Positions 36,410 to 47,391 of a DNA stretch of 64,000 bases are shown here, piece after piece. Made by a program: the position numbers and the translations under genes. Within the stretch, counting starts at the first letter, position 1, and the number at the start of each line of letters is the position of its first letter. The stretch covers positions 372,001-436,000 of the forward strand of contig NZ_JAJSDZ010000005.1 of NCBI RefSeq assembly GCF_021272385.1. The letters are read 5' to 3'. The notes below the pieces were generated by a model. That model saw nothing but the letters and a program-made list of their open reading frames with translations, was not told the DNA's origin and made no database searches. Origin of the DNA: Vibrio salinus (GTDB lineage Bacteria; Pseudomonadota; Gammaproteobacteria; Enterobacterales; Vibrionaceae).

Positions 36410-37663
36410 CTACCGGGTACTTTCACTTTGTCTCTCAGTTGGATCATGCAAAAACTCAACCTTATTGCTGACCATTTCGGCAGTACCTTCATCACAACAT
36501 TCACCATTATCATCACACTGGCAAACCTGCTCCAGAATTGACATGAGTCTTTCCTTCGTTAAGGGAAATGGATTTCCCTTTATCGATGACGAAACAAGAG
36601 CATCATCGGCTACTTTATCAAACGACGTTCTGCATACACCGTAATCAGATAAGCTGGGAATCGGTAGCTTATCCAACATCATATTTACCCACAATACTGC
36701 ATCTTTAACATGCGTATGCCGCCGTCGGGTAAGTATTTGCGCCAGTTTATAGTACCGTTTCAGTACGTCCTTGCGATTTTCGCGCATTGCGGCATTGATA
36801 TTTTCCTGCATAACAAAAGGAGCCAGATGAGACGAAATAACAGCGTGAGGCGCATCCAGTTTTCCGCCCAATGCCGAAGCCAGCCCATGAGCAGCGCCTA
36901 ATTTTGCGTTACTTAATGCCATCCCTCCCAGCATGGCCGCAAAAGAAATGTCACTACGAGCCTGATGATCATCATCCAGACAGGCAGGAATAATTGAATC
37001 CCGGATACGTTTGAATCCTTCTTCGCAAATCATATCAGTAATAGGGTTAGGCTCACCGCACACATACGCTTCCATTAAATGGACAAACGCATCCATCGCT
37101 CCCCGGGCCGATTTCTTTGGTTCCATCCCATACGTCAATGAAGGGTCAATCAACGCGACATCAGGCAACATTTCCGGGCTTTTCAGGCTGACCTTAAGTT
37201 TATCCTGACCCGATTTTAGTACTGCATTCTGCGTTACTTCTGAACCGGTACTGGCTGAAGTCGGAATAGCAATAAATGGCAATGGTTTGGTTTTAATCGG
37301 AACCCGGCGCCCAAGTGCTTCCACATAATCATACAAATTTCCTTTATTAGGAATCAAAGCAGCCAGCGCTTTTCCCGTATCAATCACACTTCCCCCACCT
37401 ATAGAAACAACAACATCAGGCTGAAATTCCCTTGCCTTCTGAGCAATCTCTTCAACGGCACGGATATAGGGTTCTCCAGAAATCGCAACATGCTGATAAT
37501 GCATCTTTTGAGATTTCAAATACTCAACAATATGATTAAACCGGGAAGCATCTTGACCGGAAACAAGAAGAACACTGTAACCATACTGATTAATGATCGA
37601 TAGTGACTCCCTAAGGGTGCCTTCCCCAAAACATATTTTAGTTGAGGTCATAAACTGGAACAT
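36410..37663 (-). CDS. Iron-containing alcohol dehydrogenase with Cys-rich C-terminus
   Basis: 417 residues. The NAD(P)-binding GGGSVIDTGKALAAL (about 88-102) and TSASTGSEVTQNAVL (about 134-148) are typical of the Fe-dependent (type III) alcohol dehydrogenases. Metal ligands are expected at Asp and His in GAMDAFVHLMEAYV (about 189-202), then His in LGAAHGLASALGG and DAPHAV. The last 35 residues, after about 383, are unusual: five Cys within VCQCDDNGECCDEG, then a polar tail. Substrate unknown; oxidation or reduction of a short alcohol or aldehyde. Confidence 0.87.
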   Translation of the reverse strand: MFQFMTSTKICFGEGTLRESLSIINQYGYSVLLVSGQDASRFNHIVEYLKSQKMHYQHVAISGEPYIRAVEEIAQKAREFQPDVVVSIGGGSVIDTGKALAALIPNKGNLYDYVEALGRRVPIKTKPLPFIAIPTSASTGSEVTQNAVLKSGQDKLKVSLKSPEMLPDVALIDPSLTYGMEPKKSARGAMDAFVHLMEAYVCGEPNPITDMICEEGFKRIRDSIIPACLDDDHQARSDISFAAMLGGMALSNAKLGAAHGLASALGGKLDAPHAVISSHLAPFVMQENINAAMRENRKDVLKRYYKLAQILTRRRHTHVKDAVLWVNMMLDKLPIPSLSDYGVCRTSFDKVADDALVSSSIKGNPFPLTKERLMSILEQVCQCDDNGECCDEGTAEMVSNKVEFLHDPTERQSESTR

Positions 37664-37945
37664 TAGCTTCCTCCTACCTCAGACTTCTCTGAGAAAAGCT
37701 TGGACTCAATTCTGAAAAATTTATTTGATACACTACAACTTGCCTAAATTTTTATATGTACTTATTGTCAATATCATGCGAATGCTCACACAGATAGGTA
37801 ATAAAAAATACTTTTTTACATCTTATCTGCTGTAATAAACAAATTGCTTATGATAGGTTTTATCTATTAAATCAAAAGCTAAATGTCACTTTATTATCCA
37901 AACTATTTGGGGCATAGTGTGGCAAGAATAATTAAGGAGAAAGTT

Positions 37946-38209
37946 ATGTTTGCAGTTATATTTGGTCGCCCTGGATGTCCTTTTTGTGTACGTGCAAAAG
38001 AACACGCAGAAACATTAAAAGAAAAACGCGATGATTTTAATTTCCGTTATGTCGATATTCAGGCAGAAGGAATTAGCAAAGCGGATTTAGAAAAAACCGT
38101 TGGCAAACCGGTAGAAACCGTTCCTCAGATTTTCATTGATCAGGAACATATCGGTGGATGTACCGAATTTGAAGCTTACGCAAAAGAAAATCTGGGCTTG
38201 TTTGATTAA
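37946..38209 (+). CDS. grxA: Glutaredoxin 1
   Basis: 87 residues from the ATG at 37946 with a strong AAGGAG site; the longer frame to 37883 is not credible. FGRPGCPFCVRAKEHAETL (Cys11-Pro-Phe-Cys14), the cis-Pro loop ETVPQIFIDQEHIGGCTEF and a family-typical length identify a GrxA-type glutaredoxin (CPFC rather than CPYC), a cytoplasmic disulfide reductase for ribonucleotide reductase and other partners. Followed by its own terminator. The 282-base gap before it (37664-37945) is A+T-rich and holds its promoter; nothing else is seen. Confidence 0.93.
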   Translation: MFAVIFGRPGCPFCVRAKEHAETLKEKRDDFNFRYVDIQAEGISKADLEKTVGKPVETVPQIFIDQEHIGGCTEFEAYAKENLGLFD

Positions 38210-38234
38210 TAATCAACCTACTCCATATTATTTA

Positions 38235-38257
38235 AACCCGCTTCTGCGGGTTTTTTT
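38235..38257 (+). terminator. Rho-independent terminator of grxA
   Basis: AACCCGC-TTCT-GCGGGTT followed by TTTTT at 38253-38257, 26 bases after the grxA stop. Confidence 0.92.
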
Positions 38258-38371
38258 ATTCTGTTTTAAATATTTAATAAATTTTAAAATTTCAAGTTAT
38301 CTTTTAATCAATTTGCTATACAATCGTCCGGCAATTACTTTCTTTTTTGGCATAGATAATTTGAGTTTGCC

Positions 38372-40054
38372 GTGAATATAGATATCGTTACTTTGCTAGA
38401 CCAAAATCCGATTTTATTAATTTTTGTTGTTCTGGGTATCGGCTTAGCCATTGCAAAAATTCGTATCGGTAGTTTCCAGTTTGGGAATTCTATAGGTGTC
38501 CTGATTACCTCGCTCGCCATGGGGCACTTAGGATTTTCTTTTAATTCAGAAGCTCTTACCATTGGTTTTATGCTGTTTATCTATTCCGTAGGTATTGAGG
38601 CAGGCCCCAACTTCTTTAGCATCTTTTTCCGTGATGGGAAACACTATCTCATTCTAAGTCTCGTTGTTTTAGGCTTTGCAAATCTCATTGCCTATTTTGG
38701 CAGCCAGTTCCTTCATCTCGATTTTGGTTTATCTGCAGGCATGATGGCCGGAGCACTGACATCAACTCCGGTTCTGGTTGGCGCGCAGGATGCTCTGAAC
38801 TCCGGACTGGCAAATATTCCTCATAATATGACGCTGGACACCGTACTGGAAAATGTCTCCGTCGGTTATGCCATGGCCTATCTGGTTGGTCTGATTAGTA
38901 TGATCATCTTTGCAAAACTGCTTCCTAAATTACAAAAACAGAATCTGTCTGATTCAGCGCAACAAATTGCTCAGGAACGTGGATTAGGACACAACGGTCA
39001 AAGGAAAGTATATCTGCCTATTATACGGGCTTACCGGGTTGGTAAAGAACTTATTGACTGGATAGATGGCCGTAACCTCAGAGAACTGGGTATTTACCGG
39101 CAAACCGGCTGCTACATTGAAAGAATTCGCAGGAATAATATTATTGCTCACCCGGATGGCGATGCCATTCTGCAGGAAGGAGATGAAATCGCGTTAATGG
39201 GTTTCCCGGACAGCCATGCAAGGCTCGATCCCAGTTTCCGGAATGGTAAAGAAGTCTTTGATCGTAACCTGCTGGATTTGCGGATTTCAGAAGAAGAGAT
39301 CGTCGTTAAAAGCGACGGCATCGCAGGGAAAAGACTGTCAGATCTGAATCTTTCAGAATATGGCTGTTTTCTGAACCGGGTCACCCGGGCACAAATCGAA
39401 ATGCCGATGGATCTGGACATAGTCTTAGCGAAAGGCGACGTACTTCAGGTTAGTGGTGAAAGAACCCGGATAAAAGGACTGGCAGAAAAAATCGGTTTCA
39501 TCTCTATTCACAGTCAAGTTGCTGATTTACTGGCATTTTGTAGCTTCTTCATATTAGGTATCATCCTGGGACTGGTTACCATGACATTTGGTCAGGTTTC
39601 CTTTGGCCTGGGGAATGCTGTTGGTCTGCTACTTTCAGGAATTATGCTAGGGTTTCTGAGAGCCAATCACCCTACCTTTGGTTATGTTCCTCAGGGAGCG
39701 TTAAACATGGTCAAAGATCTGGGTCTGATGTTCTTTATGGCCGGTATTGGTTTAAGCGCCGGTGGAAAAATGTTCGATCACTTGTCATCTATCGGTGGTC
39801 AGGTCTTTGGTCTGGCATTACTGGTTAGTGTGGTTCCGGTCTTTTTCGCCTATTTAATCGGTGCTTATATTCTCAAAATGAACCGAGCATTGCTATTTGG
39901 AGCCATCATTGGGGCAAGAACCTGCGCACCGGCAATGGATATCGTAAATGACTATGCAAAATCCACCATTCCCGCACTTGGCTATGCAGGTACTTATACT
40001 ATTGCTAATATTTTGATGACTCTGGCGGGAACCCTGATGATTCTGCTTACCTGA
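38372..40054 (+). CDS. ybjL: YbjL-family transporter (AspT-like, TrkA-C domains)
   Basis: 560 residues starting at GTG, supported because family members begin MNI...LLxxNxILLLFVVL. Two sets of about five transmembrane helices flank a cytoplasmic region (about 205-375) with two TrkA-C (RCK_C) domains: [22 protein letters not shown] (split at about 228-249) and [21 protein letters not shown]. The repeated [18 protein letters not shown] and [15 protein letters not shown] segments are the AspT/YidE duplication. It is the same size as E. coli YbjL and aligns throughout as recalled. Probable anion or amino acid exchanger of the inner membrane; substrate not proven. Confidence 0.92.
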   Translation: MNIDIVTLLDQNPILLIFVVLGIGLAIAKIRIGSFQFGNSIGVLITSLAMGHLGFSFNSEALTIGFMLFIYSVGIEAGPNFFSIFFRDGKHYLILSLVVLGFANLIAYFGSQFLHLDFGLSAGMMAGALTSTPVLVGAQDALNSGLANIPHNMTLDTVLENVSVGYAMAYLVGLISMIIFAKLLPKLQKQNLSDSAQQIAQERGLGHNGQRKVYLPIIRAYRVGKELIDWIDGRNLRELGIYRQTGCYIERIRRNNIIAHPDGDAILQEGDEIALMGFPDSHARLDPSFRNGKEVFDRNLLDLRISEEEIVVKSDGIAGKRLSDLNLSEYGCFLNRVTRAQIEMPMDLDIVLAKGDVLQVSGERTRIKGLAEKIGFISIHSQVADLLAFCSFFILGIILGLVTMTFGQVSFGLGNAVGLLLSGIMLGFLRANHPTFGYVPQGALNMVKDLGLMFFMAGIGLSAGGKMFDHLSSIGGQVFGLALLVSVVPVFFAYLIGAYILKMNRALLFGAIIGARTCAPAMDIVNDYAKSTIPALGYAGTYTIANILMTLAGTLMILLT

Positions 40055-40071
40055 TGAAATGTTGTACGGAC

Positions 40072-40098
40072 AAAAAAGGCGCTTTACGCGCCTTTTTT
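40072..40098. terminator. Bidirectional terminator between ybjL and fabV
   Basis: AAAAAAGGCGC-TTTAC-GCGCCTTTTTT, lying between two convergent genes, 18 bases from each end or so. Confidence 0.92.
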
Positions 40099-40116
40099 CT
40101 AACCGGAAACAGCCGA

Positions 40117-41319
40117 TTACAGATTAATAACATCAAATCCGACAACAGGATTTACATCTGCTTCGTAGTCGATACCATCAATACCGAAACCGAACAATTT
40201 CAGAAATTCTTCTTTGTACTCATCATAATCAGTCAGATCGCGCAAATTTTCTGAAGTAATCTGAGGCCAAAGTTTCTGGCAATGAGCCTGAATATCCTCA
40301 CGCAATTCCCAGTCATCAAGACGTAAACGATTTTTATCGTCAACATCAGGTGCGTTTTTATCAGCACGATACAAACGTTCACTGAACAGTCGGTAAATCT
40401 GTTCCATGCAACCTTCATGAAGACCTTCTTCACGCATTTTTTTGAACACCATCGCAATGTACAAAGGCATGACCGGAATGGCAGAGCTGGCTTGTGTAAC
40501 CACAGATTTCAGTACAGACACATTTGCTGCGCCGCCTTTTGCTGCAAGTTTTGTATTCAGTTCGAGTGCCGCACGGTCTAAGTCCATTTTGGCCCGACCC
40601 AATGCACCTTCCCAGTAGATAGGCCAGGTTAATTCTGTACCAATGTAGCTGTAAGCAACGGTACGGCACCCTTCGGCAATAACACCGGCTTCATCCAGTG
40701 CATTAATCCAAAGTTCCCAGTCCTGACCACCCATAACAGTAACCGTATCTTCGATTTCCTGTTCAGTCGCAGGCTCAACACTGGCTTCAATGATAACATC
40801 ACGGTTCGTGTCAACAGCCGTTGAGGTATATGTATCACCAATTGGTTTCAGTGAAGAACGGATTAATTCGCCGGTATCCGGTAATTTACGAACCGGAGAA
40901 GCAAGAGAGTAAACAACCAAGTCAATCTGACCAAGGTCTTCTTTAATAAGTTCAATTGCTTTTTGTTTTGCTTCATGAGAAAAAGCATCACCATTGATGC
41001 TCTTCGCATAAAGGCCTTCTTCATGCGCAAATTTTTCAAAGGCAGCGGCGTTATAATAACCAGCAGTTCCCGGTTTTTTCTCAGTTCCCGGTTTTTCGAA
41101 AAATACACCTATTGTTGATGCACCGCCACCGAATGCAGCAGCAATACGGGAAGACATACCATAGCCACTGGAAGCCCCGACGACTAAAACGCGTTTAGGC
41201 GCATTTTCAATCTTACCTTTAGCTTTAGTATATTCAATTTGTTCTTTAATATTCGCTTCACAACCCGATGGGTGTGTCGTTGTACAAATAAATCCACGAA
41301 TTCTAGGTTTGATGATCAT
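40117..41319 (-). CDS. fabV: Enoyl-[acyl-carrier-protein] reductase FabV
   Basis: 400 residues from the ATG at 41317-41319 (AAGGA upstream; family start [17 protein letters not shown]). Catalytic Tyr235 and Lys244 (Tyr-x8-Lys) are present within [13 protein letters not shown], exactly the numbering of the Vibrio cholerae enzyme. The NAD-binding [24 protein letters not shown] is split over about 44-67. It performs the last reduction in fatty-acid elongation using NADH. FabV enzymes are intrinsically much less sensitive to triclosan than FabI. Single gene with a shared terminator. Confidence 0.95.
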   Translation of the reverse strand: MIIKPRIRGFICTTTHPSGCEANIKEQIEYTKAKGKIENAPKRVLVVGASSGYGMSSRIAAAFGGGASTIGVFFEKPGTEKKPGTAGYYNAAAFEKFAHEEGLYAKSINGDAFSHEAKQKAIELIKEDLGQIDLVVYSLASPVRKLPDTGELIRSSLKPIGDTYTSTAVDTNRDVIIEASVEPATEQEIEDTVTVMGGQDWELWINALDEAGVIAEGCRTVAYSYIGTELTWPIYWEGALGRAKMDLDRAALELNTKLAAKGGAANVSVLKSVVTQASSAIPVMPLYIAMVFKKMREEGLHEGCMEQIYRLFSERLYRADKNAPDVDDKNRLRLDDWELREDIQAHCQKLWPQITSENLRDLTDYDEYKEEFLKLFGFGIDGIDYEADVNPVVGFDVINL

Positions 41320-41611
41320 ATTCAACTTCCTTTAAAAATCTTCGCTAGGATAAAAGTTTCAGAAAAAAATCTCATCCTCTTTGTGATAATTTATGACAAA
41401 AAGCATAGAAGTCTGCGTTCTAACCAACGTTTGTGCCGCAAAATTGTTCATTTTTTGTTCTTTCTGAAATTTTTTCATTTTTATTTGAACTATTTTTTAA
41501 ATCACGCGTCTCAATAAGTACACGTTAACGGTAAACCTAATGTTTAAGTTTATTTGTCGACATTTAGTTTCTCTGTTTACGCTGCTTTTTCTTGTTAACT
41601 CCTATTATATA

Positions 41612-41644
41612 GCCCAGCTCAACACATTAGAGCTGGGTTTTCTT
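41612..41644 (+). terminator. Orphan terminator in the fabV / ACC deaminase gap
   Basis: CCCAGCTC (41613-41620), nine-base loop, GAGCTGGG (41630-41637), followed by TTTTCTTT on the plus strand. No plus-strand coding sequence lies in the 386-base gap 41320-41705 to its left; fabV reads away on the minus strand. So either a short non-coding transcript ends here or it ends an attenuated leader of the following gene. The rest of the gap is A+T-rich. A TGTGATATATTACAC sequence (about 41666-41680), a weak CRP-like match, follows. Confidence 0.75.
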
Positions 41645-41705
41645 TATCTGTCTCCTAAAAAGCAATGTGATATATTACACCTCAAATCCATAAGAGAATG
41701 ACCTG

Positions 41706-42617
41706 ATGATAACCTTATCTCACAGTCCTGTGACAAAACATACATACCAGGATTATGAGTTTTATCTGAAAAGGGATGACCAGCTGCATCCTCAGTTTTC
41801 AGGTAACAAAGCCAGAAAACTCAAATCACTGGTCAGTTCGCCTCCTGCCGGTATCAGAACATTAATCAGTTATGGTTCGCCTCAGGCAAACTCATTATAT
41901 TCATTTTCGGCACTGGCTCACCTGCATAACTGGGAGTTCGAATTTTATGTAGACCACATTCCGGATACCTTAGTTCACTCTCCGATAGGTAACTACAAAG
42001 GCGCTCTGGGGCTTGGGGCCAATATTATTCCGGTTTCAGAAACAGCAAAGTTTCCTATTCACCCGAGAGATTATATTCATCAGGTGCGTCAACCAGATGA
42101 ACGATGTCTGGTGGTTCCAGAAGGCGGACGATGCCACCTTGCTAAAGAGGGAGTGTATTCTCTGGCAGACGAATTACTGACTTACATTGAATTAAATCAG
42201 CTTCATAATGTTGTTGTCGCCCTTCCCTCCGGTACCGGAACAACTGCCGTATATTTAAATCATGCTTTATCAAAGAAAAATATTAAGGTTATTACCTGTG
42301 CCTGTGTCGGTGGTAATGACTACCTGACAAAACAATTTTCTGAACTTCTGCCTGATTCGCATCACCCTGAAATTCTGTCTCTGTGCAGAAAAATGCATTT
42401 CGGGAAGCTGTACGATGAGTATTTTCAGATTTGGAACGAGTTATTTAACCAGACCGGAGTGGAATTTGATCTGCTGTACGATCCTCTGATGTGGCGGTGC
42501 CTGCAACAATGGTTGCCAAAAAACAAAGATAAAACTCTGATATACATTCATCAGGGGGGGATTCTGGGTAACGAAAGTATGAAAGCACGCTATCGGTATT
42601 TTTATCGAAATAAATAG
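41706..42617 (+). CDS. ACC deaminase / D-cysteine desulfhydrase family protein
   Basis: 303 residues of the fold type II PLP family. The Schiff-base lysine is in LHPQFSGNKARKLKSL (SGNKARK, about 32-38), followed by SYGSPQANSLYSFSALAHL (about 57-75) with the Asn that binds PLP and an active-site-type Ser, and ALPSGTGTTAVYL (about 172-184), the phosphate-binding loop. Cytoplasmic. Either D-cysteine desulfhydration or a related amino acid ring/side-chain elimination is plausible; short length and divergent regions argue against a confident ACC deaminase label. Confidence 0.78.
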   Translation: MITLSHSPVTKHTYQDYEFYLKRDDQLHPQFSGNKARKLKSLVSSPPAGIRTLISYGSPQANSLYSFSALAHLHNWEFEFYVDHIPDTLVHSPIGNYKGALGLGANIIPVSETAKFPIHPRDYIHQVRQPDERCLVVPEGGRCHLAKEGVYSLADELLTYIELNQLHNVVVALPSGTGTTAVYLNHALSKKNIKVITCACVGGNDYLTKQFSELLPDSHHPEILSLCRKMHFGKLYDEYFQIWNELFNQTGVEFDLLYDPLMWRCLQQWLPKNKDKTLIYIHQGGILGNESMKARYRYFYRNK

Positions 42618-42738
42618 TATCTAAAGATAAAAGGCATTTAAATTTCTCAAAGGTAAGATAGAGTAATTCCAACTTCTTCTACTACATCATTCAACATTTT
42701 TCTAACAAATCACTTGTCAAACTGGCCGGTTTGGTTTA

Positions 42739-42765
42739 TTTGTATATACATATAGAGTATACAAA
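42739..42765 (+). promoter_or_regulatory. HutC-like operator upstream of hutI
   Basis: TTTGTATA (42739-42746) and TATACAAA (42758-42765) form an exact inverted repeat 11 bases apart, and the left half sits inside TTGTATATACA, which resembles the HutC operator of other gamma-proteobacteria. It ends 12 bases before the hutI start, so a bound repressor would block transcription or translation initiation. The hutC gene itself is not in the window. Confidence 0.65.
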
Positions 42766-42777
42766 TGGATTTTTTGC

Positions 42778-43986
42778 ATGCACTGGATACTGGCTAACGT
42801 ACACATTGTTTCAATGAAACCCGGAGCTGAAGGCTACCAGGTTTCAGATTGTGCCCATATTGAAATCAGTAATAACAAAATAACCGCGATTCATCCCGGA
42901 GCCTTCCCGGAAGATCTTTCTGTGGAAGTGATTAACGGTCATCAATGTCTTGTCACGCCGGGGCTCATCGATTGCCATACGCATCTGGTCTATGGGGGCA
43001 ATCGCTCCAATGAGTTTGAAATGCGATTAAATGGTGTTCCCTATACCGAAATTGCTAAGAAAGGCGGTGGTATTCTGGCAACTGTCAATGCCACCAGAAG
43101 CGCATCTGTTGAAGAGCTGATTGAATCGGCATTACCCCGTCTTGACGGACTCATAAAGAGTGGTGTGACAACTGTAGAAATAAAATCCGGATATGGTCTT
43201 AACTTAAACGACGAAATAAAAATGCTCAGGGCGGCAAAAGCGCTCAGTCTTCACCGCCCCGTTAAAATAGAAACCACGTTACTTGCCGCTCATGCTGTAC
43301 CACCAGAATATCAACAAGCTCCGGATGATTATGTTTCTTTGATTTGTGACACCATCATACCACGGGCGCGAGAAGAACATTTAGCGTCTGCCGTCGATGT
43401 TTTTTGTGAATCCATCGCTTTTTCGCTTGAGCAGACTGAAAAAATATTTCAGGCCGCCATTAAATATGGATTAAAAATCAAAGGACATATGGAACAACTG
43501 ACTCATTCAGGCGGCAGTGAGCTCACAGCCAGATATCAGGGACTGTCCGTTGATCATATTGAGTATCTCGATGAAAAAGGCGTTCTGGCACTGTCACAGT
43601 CAGGGACTGTCGCTACTCTGCTTCCTGGAGCCTTTTATTTCTTAAGAGAAACGCAGCAACCACCGGTAAAACAGCTACGTGAACATAATGTTCCTATCGC
43701 ACTGTCAACCGATGCCAATCCCGGCACTTCCCCATTTTACGATCTCACTCTTATGATGAACATGGGATGCACTCTGTTTGGTCTTACACCCGAAGAATCG
43801 TTGCGTGGTGTTACCTGCAATGCGGCAAAAGCACTCGGTATTCATCATCACACAGGTGCGATTGATATAGGGATGACCGCTGATTTAACCCTATGGGACA
43901 CCAGTGACCCGGCAGATCTGAGTTATCAGTTCGGCAATCAAAAAGCGTTAGCCCGTGTGGTTGACGGACATTATCACCAGATTTAA
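42778..43986 (+). CDS. hutI: Imidazolonepropionase
   Basis: 402 residues, full length. Amidohydrolase fold with the metal-binding GLIDCHTHLVYGGNR (about 62-76; His-x-His), ESALPRLDGLIKSGVTTVEIKSGYGL (split over about 117-142), His residues in KGHMEQLTHSGG and the metal Asp in ALSTDANPGTSP (about 312-323). It opens the imidazolone ring to N-formimino-L-glutamate, the third step of histidine degradation. First gene of a hutI-hutU-hutH run, just behind the HutC-like operator. Confidence 0.94.
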   Translation: MHWILANVHIVSMKPGAEGYQVSDCAHIEISNNKITAIHPGAFPEDLSVEVINGHQCLVTPGLIDCHTHLVYGGNRSNEFEMRLNGVPYTEIAKKGGGILATVNATRSASVEELIESALPRLDGLIKSGVTTVEIKSGYGLNLNDEIKMLRAAKALSLHRPVKIETTLLAAHAVPPEYQQAPDDYVSLICDTIIPRAREEHLASAVDVFCESIAFSLEQTEKIFQAAIKYGLKIKGHMEQLTHSGGSELTARYQGLSVDHIEYLDEKGVLALSQSGTVATLLPGAFYFLRETQQPPVKQLREHNVPIALSTDANPGTSPFYDLTLMMNMGCTLFGLTPEESLRGVTCNAAKALGIHHHTGAIDIGMTADLTLWDTSDPADLSYQFGNQKALARVVDGHYHQI

Positions 43987-44056
43987 CGACAACGACTAAT
44001 TGACCGGCCTACATGAAATGGCTGGTTGCAACAGAACATTCACAAGGAAATGAACC

Positions 44057-45754
44057 ATGTCTGCACAAGATAACACCGGAACCCGTCTCGACGACACCCG
44101 GACCATACATGCTCCCAGAGGAACTGAACTAAATGCAAAATCCTGGCTGACGGAAGCACCTCTTCGTATGCTGATGAATAACCTTGACCCGGATGTCGCA
44201 GAACATCCTCATTCACTGGTCGTCTATGGTGGGATCGGTCGTGCTGCCCGCAACTGGGAATGCTATGACAAAATCATTGAAACCCTGAAACGACTTGAAG
44301 AAGATCAGACTCTGCTGATTCAGTCAGGCAAACCGGTTGGCGTGTTTCCAACACACAAAAATGCACCCCGGGTTTTGATTGCCAATTCAAATATTGTTCC
44401 CCACTGGGCGAACTGGGAACATTTTAACGAGCTCGATAAAAAAGGGCTGATGATGTATGGTCAAATGACCGCAGGTTCATGGATTTACATTGGCGCTCAG
44501 GGGATTGTACAAGGTACGTATGAAACCTTTGTGGCTGTCGCCAAAAAACATTATGACGGTGACGTCAAAAACCGTTGGATACTGACCGGTGGTCTTGGCG
44601 GAATGGGTGGAGCGCAGCCACTGGCTGCAACCATGGCGGGCTTTTCCATGATAGCCGTCGAGTGCGATGAATCACGAATTGATTACCGTCTTCGTACCGG
44701 TTATGTCGATAAAAAAGTCACCTCTCTGGACGAAGCACTTGCCGTCATCAAAGAATCAACCACTCCGGTCTCCGTTGCGCTACTGGCCAATGCCGCTGAT
44801 ATTTTTAAAGAATTGGTTGACCGAAATATTACGCCGGACGTGGTCACTGACCAAACCTCAGCTCACGACCCACTAAACGGTTATTTGCCTCAGGGGTGGA
44901 CACTGGAGAAAGCCAGAGACATGAGGAAAACAGACGAAGCAGCTGTTGTTAAAGCGGCCAAAGCGTCAATGGCCGTTCATGTTCAGGCTATGCTAGATCT
45001 ACAAACCCGTGGAGCCGCGACTCTGGACTACGGTAATAATATCCGTCAGATGGCCTTTGAAGAAGGGGTAAAAAATGCGTTTGATTTCCCCGGGTTTGTT
45101 CCGGCTTATATTCGTCCCCTGTTTTGCGAAGGCATTGGCCCCTTCCGCTGGGCGGCACTTTCCGGCGACCCGGAAGATATCTATAAAACCGACCAAAAAG
45201 TCAAAGAACTGATTCCTGACGATCCTCATCTTCATAACTGGCTTGACATGGCTAAAGAAAGAATTCACTTTCAGGGCCTGCCATCACGAATTTGTTGGGT
45301 CGGCCTGAAAGACCGCGAAAGATTAGGTCAGGCTTTTAACCAAATGGTAAAAGACGGGGAATTAAAAGCGCCGATTGTCATCGGGCGTGATCACTTAGAT
45401 TCCGGCTCGGTCGCAAGTCCTAACCGGGAAACGGAAAGCATGAAAGATGGTTCTGATGCCGTTTCAGACTGGCCACTGCTTAATGCCTTGCTAAACACCG
45501 CAGGAGGCGCAACCTGGGTATCACTTCATCACGGTGGTGGTGTCGGAATGGGATTCTCTCAGCACGCTGGTATGGTTATCTGTTGTGATGGAACCGATGA
45601 AGCAGCAGAACGTATAGGACGGGTACTGCATAATGATCCGGCAACCGGAGTCATGCGTCATGCGGATGCCGGCTATGATATTGCCAAACAATGTGCTGCC
45701 GAACAAAAACTGGATTTACCTATGCTCAATGACGAGCTGGCAACACATAAGTAA
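44057..45754 (+). CDS. hutU: Urocanate hydratase
   Basis: 565 residues, normal length. Urocanase binds NAD+ tightly and hydrates urocanate to imidazolonepropionate. Landmarks are [16 protein letters not shown] (about 52-67), [26 protein letters not shown] (split over about 131-156), [17 protein letters not shown] (about 179-195, the NAD-binding region), the catalytic-region Cys in FEGIGPFRW context ([11 protein letters not shown]) and [16 protein letters not shown]. Starts after AAGGAAATGAACC, 70 bases from hutI. hutH follows by 10 bases. Confidence 0.95.
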   Translation: MSAQDNTGTRLDDTRTIHAPRGTELNAKSWLTEAPLRMLMNNLDPDVAEHPHSLVVYGGIGRAARNWECYDKIIETLKRLEEDQTLLIQSGKPVGVFPTHKNAPRVLIANSNIVPHWANWEHFNELDKKGLMMYGQMTAGSWIYIGAQGIVQGTYETFVAVAKKHYDGDVKNRWILTGGLGGMGGAQPLAATMAGFSMIAVECDESRIDYRLRTGYVDKKVTSLDEALAVIKESTTPVSVALLANAADIFKELVDRNITPDVVTDQTSAHDPLNGYLPQGWTLEKARDMRKTDEAAVVKAAKASMAVHVQAMLDLQTRGAATLDYGNNIRQMAFEEGVKNAFDFPGFVPAYIRPLFCEGIGPFRWAALSGDPEDIYKTDQKVKELIPDDPHLHNWLDMAKERIHFQGLPSRICWVGLKDRERLGQAFNQMVKDGELKAPIVIGRDHLDSGSVASPNRETESMKDGSDAVSDWPLLNALLNTAGGATWVSLHHGGGVGMGFSQHAGMVICCDGTDEAAERIGRVLHNDPATGVMRHADAGYDIAKQCAAEQKLDLPMLNDELATHK

Positions 45755-45764
45755 GGATAGAACA

Positions 45765-47297
45765 ATGTTTGATTTATCGATTAAACCAGGGAAGTTAACG
45801 CTTGCTCAGCTTCGTCGTGTCAGCCGGGAACCGGTACGGTTATCTCTCGTACCTGAAGCCTTTGCAGACATTGATAAGAGCACAAAAATGGTTGAAAAGG
45901 TCATTGCAGAAGGCCGGACCGTTTACGGTATTAATACCGGATTTGGCTTACTGGCGAATACAAAGATTGCCCCGGAAGATCTGGAAACACTGCAAAAAAG
46001 TATCGTTCTTTCCCACGCGGCCGGAATCGGGGAATTCATGCACGATGAAACCGTCCGTCTGATGATGGTATTAAAAATTAACAGTCTGGCTCGCGGCTAT
46101 TCCGGCATTCGTTTATGCGTTCTGGAAGCATTAATGACACTGGTCAATCACGAGGTTTACCCTTGTATTCCGCAAAAAGGCTCAGTAGGCGCATCCGGGG
46201 ATCTGGCACCTCTTGCCCATATGTGTACCGTTCTGCTTGGTGAAGGACAGGCACGTCATAATGGTGAAATCATTTCAGGAAAAGCCGCTCTGGCTATGGC
46301 AGGTTTAGAACCTGTAACACTGGCACCGAAAGAAGGGCTTGCCCTTCTTAACGGGACTCAGGCCTCAACTGCGCTTGCACTGGAAGGACTCTTTATCGCC
46401 GAAGATCTCTACGCCTCCGCGACTGTCTGTGGGTCCATGTCGGTTGAAGCAGCATTAGGAAGCCGTCGGCCGTTTGATCCCAAAATTCATTTAGTTCGAG
46501 GCCATCAGACACAGATTGATGCCGCTGCCGCATATCGTTACCTGCTGGAGGAAACGAGCGAAATCGGAGAATCTCACGCTGATTGCGAAAAAGTACAGGA
46601 CCCCTATTCGCTACGCTGTCAACCTCAGGTAATGGGAGCCTGTCTGCAACAGATTCGCAATTCGGCCGATACGCTTCTGACAGAGTCAAATTCCGTCTCT
46701 GATAATCCTCTTGTCTTCCCTGACGAAGACGACATCATCTCCGGGGGTAACTTCCACGCCGAGCCGGTAGCAATGGCGGCCGATAATCTGGCATTGGCTA
46801 TCGCTGAAATCGGAAGCCTTTCTGAACGGAGAATGGCTCTGCTTATAGACAGCGGTTTAAGTAATCTTCCTCCGTTTCTGGTTGATAATGGTGGTGTGAA
46901 TTCCGGCTTTATGATTGCTCAGGTCACATCGGCTGCCCTGGCCAGTGAGAACAAAACCCTCGCCCATCCGGCTTCGGTAGACAGCCTGCCAACGTCAGCG
47001 AACCAGGAAGACCATGTTTCCATGGCCACTTTTGCGGCCCGCCGTCTGAGAGATATGGGAGAAAACACCCGTGGCATCCTTGCTGTCGAATATCTGGCAT
47101 CCGCTCAGGGTATTGATTTCAGGGCACCGAAACTCTCAACATCAAAAATTGAACAGGCTAAGGCCATGCTAAGAGCACATGTTCCTTTTTACGATAAAGA
47201 TCGCTACTTCGCTCCGGATATCGCCAAAGCTAATGGCGTACTGCTATCGGCACAGCACAATGCGCTAATGCCTGCAGACCTTCTTCCAAGCCTGTAA
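45765..47297 (+). CDS. hutH: Histidine ammonia-lyase
   Basis: 510 residues from the ATG at 45765 with GTAAGGATAG upstream, overlapping nothing of hutU. The Ala143-Ser144-Gly145 triad in [14 protein letters not shown] forms the MIO electrophile that removes ammonia from histidine to give urocanate, the first step of the pathway. [14 protein letters not shown] and [18 protein letters not shown] (here [15 protein letters not shown]) segments confirm the family. The operon order I-U-H differs from the common H-U-G-I; hutG is not in the window, so the formimino-glutamate step must be encoded elsewhere or be done another way. Confidence 0.95.
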   Translation: MFDLSIKPGKLTLAQLRRVSREPVRLSLVPEAFADIDKSTKMVEKVIAEGRTVYGINTGFGLLANTKIAPEDLETLQKSIVLSHAAGIGEFMHDETVRLMMVLKINSLARGYSGIRLCVLEALMTLVNHEVYPCIPQKGSVGASGDLAPLAHMCTVLLGEGQARHNGEIISGKAALAMAGLEPVTLAPKEGLALLNGTQASTALALEGLFIAEDLYASATVCGSMSVEAALGSRRPFDPKIHLVRGHQTQIDAAAAYRYLLEETSEIGESHADCEKVQDPYSLRCQPQVMGACLQQIRNSADTLLTESNSVSDNPLVFPDEDDIISGGNFHAEPVAMAADNLALAIAEIGSLSERRMALLIDSGLSNLPPFLVDNGGVNSGFMIAQVTSAALASENKTLAHPASVDSLPTSANQEDHVSMATFAARRLRDMGENTRGILAVEYLASAQGIDFRAPKLSTSKIEQAKAMLRAHVPFYDKDRYFAPDIAKANGVLLSAQHNALMPADLLPSL

Positions 47298-47330
47298 CCA
47301 AAGTGGAAAAAGAAGCATAACGCGATAATA

Positions 47331-47366
47331 AAAAAACCACCTGATGCGAATATCCAGGTGGTTTTT
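47331..47366. terminator. Bidirectional terminator between hutH and chemoreceptor gene
   Basis: AAAAAACCACCTG (47331-47343) and CAGGTGGTTTTT (47355-47366), 11-base loop, A- and T-runs at the outer ends. Confidence 0.92.
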
Positions 47367-47391
47367 ACTTTTCTGACAAAATGACTAAACG

